Source: Burkholderiales bacterium
GTDB taxonomy: Bacteria; Pseudomonadota; Gammaproteobacteria; Burkholderiales; SG8-39
Length of the DNA: 5,321 nucleotides
Direction: 5' to 3'
Assembly: GCA_020846575.1 (NCBI GenBank)
Contig: JADLDQ010000045.1
Span: forward strand, 1-5,321
The notes beneath the pieces are model-generated. The model saw only the letters and a program-made list of their open reading frames with translations. It ran no database searches and was not told the DNA's origin. The translations under genes were made by a program, and so were the position numbers. Within the stretch, counting starts at the first letter, position 1. Every line of letters starts with the position of its first letter. Shown piece after piece: positions 1 through 4,753 of the stretch.

Positions 1-908
1 CGGATCAGCTCGTTCATCTCCTCGGGCGAGCCGCCCACCAGATCCACGCCCTCGTCGCGGAACATCTGCTTGAGCTTCGGCTCGTTCAGGATGCGCGCGA
101 TCTCGCCCTGGATCTTCAGCACGACGTCGCGCGGGATGCCCTTCGGCCCGACCATGCCGTACCACTCCGACATGTCGTAGCCCGGCACCATCTCCGCCAT
201 CGCCATCACGTCCGGAAGCACGCTCGTGCGCTGCGGGCTCGTCACCGCGAGGCCGCGCACCCGCTGCGACCGGACGTAGGGCAGCGTGACGTTGACGTTG
301 TTCACGCTCATCGTGATCTGGCCGCCGAGGAGATCCTGCACGCCGGGCCCGCCGCCCTTGTAGTGCACCGGCGTGAACTCGACCTTCGCCAGCGCGTTGA
401 GCAGCTCGCCGGCCAGGTGCACCCCGGTGCCGACGCCCGCGGTGGCGTAGGTGATCTTTCCCGGGTGGCGCTTGGCGAGGTCGATCAATTCCTTCAGCGT
501 GCGGGCGGGCAGCGACGGGTGCGCCGTGAAGAGGTGCGGCACGCGCAGCAGCAGCGACAGGCCGGAGAAATCCGCGGCCGGGTCGAACGGCAGCCTGGAG
601 TGCAGCGCGGGGTGCACCGCGTGCGAGCTGATGATGATGCCCATGGTGTGGCCGTCGGCCGGTGCGCGGGCGATGACCTCCGTGCCGACGATGCCGCCGC
701 CGCCGGCGCGGTTCTCGACGACGACGTTCTGGCCCCAGGTGCGGGTCATCTCGGCGCCGATGATGCGGGCCATCCGATCCGTGTTCCCGCCCGGCGGAAA
801 CGGCGAGATGATGCGGATGATTCGGGTCGGGTAGCTCGTCTGTGCCGCCGCCGGGCCGGCTGCGACCGCAGCCAGGCAAGCGGCGATGCTCCAGGCAAGG
901 ATTCTCAT
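1..908 (-). CDS. Tripartite tricarboxylate transporter substrate-binding protein (Bug/TctC family), 3' end cut by window edge
   Basis: Periplasmic solute receptor that captures a small carboxylate or related anion for a TctAB-type membrane pair, or acts as a sensor. The start at 908 gives MRILAW, a hydrophobic Ala-rich stretch and a signal peptidase I site AAA-Q at residues 20-23. The mature protein opens with the family hallmark YPTRIIRIISPFPPGG at 26-41. It continues with VVVENRAGGGGIVGTE (62-77), PADGHT (83-88), ATAGVGTGVHL (155-165), the ligand-pocket region TPVHYKGGGPGVQDLLGGQ (179-197), LPDV (231-234), WYGMVGPKGIP (249-259) and GGSPEEM (292-298). The 302 residues seen are just short of the usual 320-330, so only about 20 residues are missing. 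No TctA or TctB gene lies in the window, so it may be an orphan receptor. It sits 68 bp behind the hydroxy-acid dehydrogenase on the same strand and is probably co-transcribed with it. The family call is firm; the ligand is unknown. Confidence 0.95.
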   Translation of the reverse strand, partial: MRILAWSIAACLAAVAAGPAAAQTSYPTRIIRIISPFPPGGNTDRMARIIGAEMTRTWGQNVVVENRAGGGGIVGTEVIARAPADGHTMGIIISSHAVHPALHSRLPFDPAADFSGLSLLLRVPHLFTAHPSLPARTLKELIDLAKRHPGKITYATAGVGTGVHLAGELLNALAKVEFTPVHYKGGGPGVQDLLGGQITMSVNNVNVTLPYVRSQRVRGLAVTSPQRTSVLPDVMAMAEMVPGYDMSEWYGMVGPKGIPRDVVLKIQGEIARILNEPKLKQMFRDEGVDLVGGSPEEMNELI

Positions 909-914
909 GGGTCC

Positions 915-923
915 ACCTCCTCC
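915..923 (-). promoter_or_regulatory. Strong Shine-Dalgarno site of the Bug-type receptor gene
   Basis: Read on the minus strand the site is GGAGGAGGT, six bases before the ATG at 908. It is the most consensus-like ribosome binding site among the minus-strand genes. It fixes the start, which also gives a complete signal peptide, and suggests high translation, as expected for an abundant periplasmic receptor. Confidence 0.75.
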
Positions 924-941
924 TCGTCGTCGATGTCGGCG

Positions 942-963
942 GGCGCGGTGCGCACTGCGCGCC
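942..963 (-). other. GC hairpin between the dehydrogenase stop and the receptor gene
   Basis: A perfect inverted repeat has arms GGCGCG (942-947) and CGCGCC (958-963) and a 10-base loop that contains the palindrome GTGCGCAC. On the minus strand it begins 13 bases after the dehydrogenase stop codon and ends 33 bases before the receptor ATG. There is no T-tract, so a full intrinsic terminator is unlikely. It could protect the 3' end of an upstream mRNA or cause partial termination, letting the two genes be expressed at different levels. Short GC stems also arise by chance in DNA of this composition. Confidence 0.3.
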
Positions 964-976
964 GCGGCGTGCACCT

Positions 977-2149
977 TCAGCGCGGCGGCTCGTGGGCGAC
1001 GAGCACGCCGCGCGTGCGCAGGTCAGGGAAGCTCGGGCAGCCGATCAGCGCGAGCGTCTGGTCGATCTCGTGCTCGATCAGATCGAGCGCGCGGCGCACG
1101 CCGGCCTCGCCGCCCGCGCCGAGACCGTAGAGCGTGGTACGCCCCACCATCACCGCGTGCGCCCCGAGCGCGAGCGCGGTGACGACCTCGCCGCCCCGGC
1201 GCACGCCGCCTTCCAGGAACACGGGCAGGCGTCCCGCGGCCGCGGCGACCATGTCCGGCAGCGCGTCGAGCGGCGCCATCGAGCGGTCGAGCTGGCGCCC
1301 GCCGTGGTTCGACACGATCAGACCGTCGCAGCCCGCGGCGATCGCGGCGGGGACGTCCTCCGGGTGCATCACGCCCTTGAGCAGGATCTGCCCGGGCCAG
1401 GCGTCGCGCATCCAGCGCAGGTCGTCCCAGGTGAGCGTGTCGCGGGGCGGCACGGCCTGGGCGACCGTGCGCGACGCGACCGCCGTGCCGCGTCCCTCGC
1501 CTTCGAGGTTGCCGAAGCGCGGCACGCCGTTGCGCACGAGCGTCTGCACCAGCGTGTCGAGCATCCAGCGCGGGTGGGTGAGGCCGTCGACGAAGTTGCG
1601 CCGCGTGAGCCGGAAGGGGATGACGAACCCGTTCTTCGCGTTGTACTCGCGGTTGCCGTGCACCGCCGAGTCCACCGTCACGACCAGCGCCTGGAAGCCG
1701 GCGTTGCGCGCGCGCTCGACCAGACGCCGGCCGGTCTCGCGGTCGCGGCCGAGATAGAGCTGGAACCAGCGCTCGCCGTCGCCCACGGCGGCGACGCGCT
1801 CCATCGCGGTGGTCGACATGCAGCTCTGGATGAACGGGATGCCCTTGCGCGCGGCGGCACGGGCGAGCGCGAGATCCCCCTCGAACCAGCACAGCCCGGC
1901 CATGCCGGTGGGCGCGATCGCGAGCGGCAGCGACCACGCGCGACCGAAGCAGTCGACGCCCTGCGAGCGCGCCGAAGTGTCGACCAGCGCGCGCGGGCGG
2001 AAACGCCAGCGCTCGAAGGCGGCACGGTTCGACCGCGCCGAGATCTCGTCCTCGGCGCCGCGATCGACGTATTCGAAGACGACGCGGGGCAGGCGCCGGC
2101 GCGCGGCTTCGCGCAGGTCGGCGACGTTGGCGCAGTCGGAGAGGCTCAT
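977..2149 (-). CDS. FMN-dependent alpha-hydroxy-acid dehydrogenase, (S)-mandelate dehydrogenase-like (LldD/MdlB family)
   Basis: Oxidises an (S)-2-hydroxy acid to the 2-oxo acid through FMN. The 390 residues form a complete TIM-barrel family member. Catalytic residues fall at the spacing known from glycolate oxidase: Tyr27 (FEYVDRGAEDE), Tyr132 (QLYLG), Asp160 and Arg167 (TVDSAVHGNRE), Lys258 (LLKGV), and His282 and Arg285 (SNHGGRQLD). The FMN-phosphate loop is LEGGVRRG (312-319), followed by GRTTLYGL (336-343). Features recalled from Pseudomonas MdlB include Gly82 in APTGMAG, HPRWMLD (192-198) and the C-terminal run EIDQTLALIGCP. The basic and amphipathic segment at about 177-236 matches the place of the membrane-binding loop of MdlB, so a membrane-associated, quinone-linked enzyme is likely. 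Glu313 replaces the usual Asp. The start at 2149 has GAGG seven bases upstream. The 68-bp gap to the binding protein suggests an operon. The substrate could be mandelate, lactate or another hydroxy acid; the family is certain, the substrate is not. Confidence 0.93.
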   Translation of the reverse strand: MSLSDCANVADLREAARRRLPRVVFEYVDRGAEDEISARSNRAAFERWRFRPRALVDTSARSQGVDCFGRAWSLPLAIAPTGMAGLCWFEGDLALARAAARKGIPFIQSCMSTTAMERVAAVGDGERWFQLYLGRDRETGRRLVERARNAGFQALVVTVDSAVHGNREYNAKNGFVIPFRLTRRNFVDGLTHPRWMLDTLVQTLVRNGVPRFGNLEGEGRGTAVASRTVAQAVPPRDTLTWDDLRWMRDAWPGQILLKGVMHPEDVPAAIAAGCDGLIVSNHGGRQLDRSMAPLDALPDMVAAAAGRLPVFLEGGVRRGGEVVTALALGAHAVMVGRTTLYGLGAGGEAGVRRALDLIEHEIDQTLALIGCPSFPDLRTRGVLVAHEPPR

Positions 2150-2256
2150 CGGGGGGCCTCGCGCGACGCGGGCTCGACGGCTGTGGGCGGGTGCGCTGCG
2201 GGCGGCGCGACGCGTGCGGCCGACGGCCGGAGGCGGCCGTGAAGGATCCGATGCAA
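2146..2256 (-). CDS. Possible 36-codon leader ORF (TTG start) overlapping the dehydrogenase start
   Basis: This is a speculative small ORF. A strong Shine-Dalgarno sequence (GGGAGGAG, 2265-2272) lies eight bases before a TTG at 2256. No better start follows it, and the dehydrogenase ATG is more than 100 bases away. The frame runs 36 codons without interruption, and its TGA (2148-2146) overlaps the dehydrogenase ATG as ATGA, the classic arrangement for translational coupling. The predicted peptide begins LHRILHGRLRP and is rich in Ala, Pro and Arg, with no hydrophobic segment or recognisable motif. A 7-bp hairpin (2223-2240) lies inside it. Stop codons are rare in DNA this GC-rich, so the open frame alone means little. 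The ribosome binding site and the overlap are the only real support. Confidence 0.25.
   Translation of the reverse strand: MHRILHGRLRPSAARVAPPAAHPPTAVEPASREAPR
2223..2240 (-). other. Stem-loop in the presumed 5' leader of the dehydrogenase gene
   Basis: The arms ACGGCCG (2223-2229) and CGGCCGT (2234-2240) pair perfectly over seven bases around the four-base loop GAGG. It sits 74 bases upstream of the dehydrogenase ATG and begins about 14 bases after the TTG of the possible leader ORF. A ribosome initiating there would melt it. It could be a regulatory hairpin or a chance stem; no T-tract follows it. Confidence 0.3.
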
Positions 2257-2264
2257 GGGGTGGT

Positions 2265-2272
2265 CTCCTCCC
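2265..2272 (-). promoter_or_regulatory. Unassigned strong Shine-Dalgarno sequence upstream of the dehydrogenase
   Basis: GGGAGGAG on the minus strand is close to perfectly complementary to the 16S rRNA 3' end, yet it is 115 bases from the dehydrogenase start. The only nearby start codon at a workable distance is the TTG at 2256. It is either the ribosome binding site of the small ORF or a chance purine run in a non-coding leader. Confidence 0.35.
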
Positions 2273-2367
2273 GTGCGGCCGCGGGCCTCAGGATGGGCCC
2301 GGCGTGTCCGCGTGGCGGTACCGGCCTGGTTGACCGGCCCCGTGCCCGTGGCAAGTGGCCGGCGCGA

Positions 2368-2384
2368 GGGCGCGCGGCGCGCCC
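2368..2384 (-). terminator. GC hairpin directly after the MFS gene, terminator-like but without a T-tract
   Basis: The arms GGGCGCG (2368-2374) and CGCGCCC (2378-2384) form a perfect seven-base, all-GC stem with a three-base loop. It begins two bases after the MFS stop codon on the minus strand. No run of T follows, so it does not meet the standard intrinsic terminator pattern. Its position and strength suggest a transcript 3' end, which would separate the permease pair from the dehydrogenase pair. Confidence 0.4.
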
Positions 2385-2386
2385 GC

Positions 2387-3517
2387 TCAGCGACCGGGGC
2401 TGCGCGCGAGCAGGGCCAGCGAGACCAGCGCGATCACCAGCGCGGTGCCGCCGTAGACGCCCCAGGCCGGCAGCACGGGCAGCAGTGCGCCCGCCGCGAG
2501 CGGGCCCACGCCGGCGCCCAGATCGCGCCAGGTCGCCACCCGGGCGATGGCCGGGACGCGCTGTGTGCCCGGGTGCCGCAGTGCCGCGACCGGCGCCGGC
2601 AGCGGCTGCAGCAGCGCGCGCAGCAGCACCACCGCGATCGCGCCGCTCCAGAGCAAGCCGCATCCGATCGCCACCAGGCCGGCGGCCGCGGCGAGGGAGA
2701 GCAGGACGAGCAGCCGCTCGGCGCCCCAGCGCTCGGCGGCGTGACCGCCGACGGGGCCGAGCAGGATCTCGGCGAGATAGCGCAGGGCGAGCGCCGCGCC
2801 GACGGCGAGGGCTGCGTCGTCCGGGATGGCAGCGGACGCGAGCACCGTCAGCCCGATGACGAACAGGCCGTCGAGCCCGAAGCCCTGCATGAAGGACCAG
2901 ACGTCGAGCCGCGTGGGCAGGGTCACGCGGGGCCCGAGCGCGACCGGGGCGCCGCGCATCGCCGGCACTTTCGGCACGATCGCGAGCGCGGCCGCCGCGG
3001 CGAGCGCGAGCAGGCCGAACACCGGGCGCGGGCCGATCGCGAGCGACAGTGCGGTGCCGGCGAGCAGCCCCACCATCGGGCCGATCGCGACGATCGAGCG
3101 CGAGCGCCCGCTGCGGCGGGCCGCACCCTGCGCCTCGGCGGTGGCGAGCACCTGCACGCTGATGTTGAGCGCGGCGAAGGACAGGCCCCACAGCAATCGC
3201 GCCACCAGCAGCGCCCACACGCCCGACAGCAGGGCGTACCCCAGCGTCGACAGCGCCGCCCCGATCGTCGCCACGAAGCAGCTCCGGCGCGGTCCGTGGC
3301 GCTGGAAATAGCGCGCCACCCAGCCGTAGCCCACGATCCGCACCAGCCGGTTCGCTGCCAGCAGCACGCCCACTTCGGGAAGGCTCACGCCGAAGGCCGC
3401 CGCGTGCAGCGGGAGCAGGATGTACAGCAGCACGTCGCCGGGCAGGGTCAGGCAGAGCACCCCGGCGGCGGCGTCGGAATGGCGGTCGGCGGCGGTGCGG
3501 CGGCCGGGTGGGCTCAT
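2387..3517 (-). CDS. MFS transporter
   Basis: Inner-membrane permease of the major facilitator superfamily with 376 residues, near the usual 380-420. It is rich in Ala, Leu, Gly and Val, with hydrophobic spans consistent with 11-12 membrane helices, for example about 17-40, 82-126, 141-182, 210-230, 267-303 and 333-371. A degenerate motif A follows helix 2: GYGWVARYFQRHGPRR at 63-78, with the usual Asp missing. The second half repeats the loop as LGPVGGHAAERWGAERLL (253-270). WRDLGAGVGPLAAG (330-343) resembles the helix-11 signature common in drug and metabolite exporters. The start at 3517 has only a weak GGTG ribosome binding site, but no other start codon occurs between it and the preceding gene in this frame. 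It lies 82 bp after the DMT gene, and a GC hairpin follows its stop. The substrate and direction of transport cannot be told from sequence. Confidence 0.9.
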   Translation of the reverse strand: MSPPGRRTAADRHSDAAAGVLCLTLPGDVLLYILLPLHAAAFGVSLPEVGVLLAANRLVRIVGYGWVARYFQRHGPRRSCFVATIGAALSTLGYALLSGVWALLVARLLWGLSFAALNISVQVLATAEAQGAARRSGRSRSIVAIGPMVGLLAGTALSLAIGPRPVFGLLALAAAAALAIVPKVPAMRGAPVALGPRVTLPTRLDVWSFMQGFGLDGLFVIGLTVLASAAIPDDAALAVGAALALRYLAEILLGPVGGHAAERWGAERLLVLLSLAAAAGLVAIGCGLLWSGAIAVVLLRALLQPLPAPVAALRHPGTQRVPAIARVATWRDLGAGVGPLAAGALLPVLPAWGVYGGTALVIALVSLALLARSPGR

Positions 3518-3567
3518 GCAAGCACCGTCGTGCTGCGCACGCCGGTACGAGCCTTTCGGGCGGCCGT

Positions 3568-3598
3568 GCGGGGTGGCGCCGGCGCAGTCGCACCCCGC
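3568..3598 (-). terminator. Hairpin directly after the DMT permease gene, terminator-like but without a T-tract
   Basis: The arms GCGGGGTG (3568-3575) and CACCCCGC (3591-3598) match perfectly over eight bases. The 15-base loop contains the ten-base palindrome GCGCCGGCGC (3576-3585), so a branched or alternative fold is possible. It starts one base after the DMT stop on the minus strand and ends about 50 bases before the MFS ATG. No T-tract follows. It may attenuate read-through into the MFS gene or stabilise the upstream message. Confidence 0.4.
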
Positions 3599-3599
3599 C

Positions 3600-4517
3600 T
3601 CATCGTGCGAGGGTCACCACCAGCAGCCCCGCGGTGATCAGCGCGATGCCGGAGCGCTCCAGCCGGGTGAGGCGCTCGCGGAAGAAGCGGTGCGACACGG
3701 CGTAGGTGAACAGCATCTCGACCAGGCCGAGCGTGCGCACGTTGACGGCGGTCTCGATGGCGGTGGCGGTGAACCAGCCGGCCGAGGCGGCGGCGCCGGC
3801 CAGTCCGGCGAGCAGCGACGTGCGCCACGCGCCGAGCACCTTCCCGACCACGGCCGGGTTGCGCGCGAGCAGCCAGCCGCCGAGCACGAGCGTCTGCACC
3901 GCCTGGGCGGCGACCAGGGTGAATGCGCCGGCCATGAGGAAGCTCGGGTGCTCCAGCGCAAGCGCCGCGCCGCGGTAGCCCACGGCCGCATAGGCGAAGC
4001 AGGCGCCCGAGAGGATGCCGACGAGCGCCGTGCGCGAGCCGAGCCCCACGACGATGGCGCGCAGCGGGTGCTCGCGGTCGGCGGGAGAGAGCAGCATCAC
4101 GCCGAGCGTCCCGCAGACGGCCGCCACGCCGATGGCGGCGGTGACCGCGTCGCCCAGGAAGACGAGCCCGAACAGCGCCACCTGCAGGATCTCGGTCTTG
4201 GCGTAGGCGATGCCGAGCGCGAAGTTGCGCTCGGCCATCACCTTCAGCATCAGGGCCGTGGCGGCGATCTGCACGACCCCGCTGGAGATCACCCAGAACC
4301 AGAAGCCGGCGTTCGGGACGGCGAAGTCCGCGCCGGTGCCGAGGCGTACCACGGCGAGCCACAGCAGCGCGAACGGCAACCCGGAGAGGAAGCGCACGAG
4401 CGTCGCGCCGAGCGTGCCCAGCGGGCCGGTGAGGTGCCTCTGCGCTGCGTTGCGCAGCGTCTGCGAGGCCGCCGCGAACAGGGTGATGGGGATCCAGAGC
4501 CAGTCGGGCGGGGTCAA
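3600..4517 (-). CDS. DMT superfamily (EamA-type) permease
   Basis: Inner-membrane metabolite transporter, probably an exporter, of the drug/metabolite transporter superfamily. From the TTG at 4517 it has 305 residues, the typical EamA length, with about ten hydrophobic helices in two related halves. LWIPITLFAAASQTLRNAAQRHL (7-29) forms helix 1. ERNFALGIAYAKTEILQVALFGLVFLGD (96-123) closes the first repeat, and TLGLVEMLFTYAVSHRFFRERLTRLERSGIALITAGLLVV (262-301) closes the second in the usual EamA way. The start is uncertain. An in-frame ATG at 4583 would add 22 residues, mostly Pro, Ala and Arg, and has no Shine-Dalgarno. It would also place a -10-like TAAGAT (4576-4571) inside the coding region. 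The TTG has GGAA seven bases upstream and starts the protein just before helix 1. An ATG at 4751 would run into the divergent hydrolase start. The gene may be co-transcribed with the MFS permease. Substrate unknown. Confidence 0.88.
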   Translation of the reverse strand: MTPPDWLWIPITLFAAASQTLRNAAQRHLTGPLGTLGATLVRFLSGLPFALLWLAVVRLGTGADFAVPNAGFWFWVISSGVVQIAATALMLKVMAERNFALGIAYAKTEILQVALFGLVFLGDAVTAAIGVAAVCGTLGVMLLSPADREHPLRAIVVGLGSRTALVGILSGACFAYAAVGYRGAALALEHPSFLMAGAFTLVAAQAVQTLVLGGWLLARNPAVVGKVLGAWRTSLLAGLAGAAASAGWFTATAIETAVNVRTLGLVEMLFTYAVSHRFFRERLTRLERSGIALITAGLLVVTLAR

Positions 4518-4628
4518 CTGCGGGTTCCGGGGCGAGGGGCGGCGGCGGGCCGCCGGTGCGGGAAGCCGTGATCTTAGGGGCATTCCGGATGGCGCACCAG
4601 CCGAGCGGCGACCCTGCTTCCTGCGTGG

Positions 4629-4657
4629 TTGCCGTACGCCATGGCGCAGGCTAGATT
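4629..4657 (+). promoter_or_regulatory. Candidate sigma70-type promoter of the amidohydrolase gene
   Basis: TTGCCG (4629-4634) and TAGATT (4652-4657) are separated by 17 bases. Each matches its consensus at four of six positions, and TAGATT stands out in this GC-rich DNA. Transcription would start near 4664, leaving a leader of about 90 bases before the ATG at 4754. The leader holds a small GC stem (GCCGCG 4689-4694 with CGCGGC 4697-4702). The call rests on sequence match only. Confidence 0.45.
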
Positions 4658-4738
4658 CCGCCGGCGTCCTGCATCCGCGCCGATCGTTGCCGCGAGCGCG
4701 GCGGCGAACCGGCGGCAGGGCCCGACGACGACCCGACC

Positions 4739-4744
4739 GAGGAG
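4739..4744 (+). promoter_or_regulatory. Shine-Dalgarno site of the amidohydrolase gene
   Basis: GAGGAG ends nine bases before the ATG at 4754. It supports this start over the in-frame ATG at 4934, which lies directly before the twin-arginine motif and has only a weak AGGG upstream. Confidence 0.65.
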
Positions 4745-4753
4745 CGCGCACCC

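Noticed and set aside
363..1130. 255-codon plus-strand open frame over the receptor gene
   Set aside because: An antisense shadow of a Bug-type protein with a signal peptide and strong Shine-Dalgarno.
842..2242. 466-codon open frame on the plus strand, antisense to the dehydrogenase
   Set aside because: The translation is rich in Arg, Ala, Gly and His with no domain. The opposite strand encodes a complete enzyme with all catalytic residues. Long antisense frames are expected in very GC-rich genes.
1023..3593. 856-codon open frame on the minus strand across the MFS and dehydrogenase genes
   Set aside because: It is a shifted-frame shadow of two real genes, almost entirely Arg, Ala, Pro and Gly, and it ignores their starts and stops.
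2273..3637. 454-codon plus-strand open frame over the MFS gene
   Set aside because: A low-complexity, Arg/Gly/Gln/His-rich shadow of the permease, with no ribosome binding site or family signature.
3420..4571. 383-codon plus-strand open frame over the DMT gene
   Set aside because: An antisense shadow; the minus strand shows a clear two-repeat EamA protein.
4584..4751. Extending the DMT permease to the ATG at 4751
   Set aside because: It would add about 56 Arg/Pro-rich residues, cover the promoter candidate and nearly abut the hydrolase start codon.
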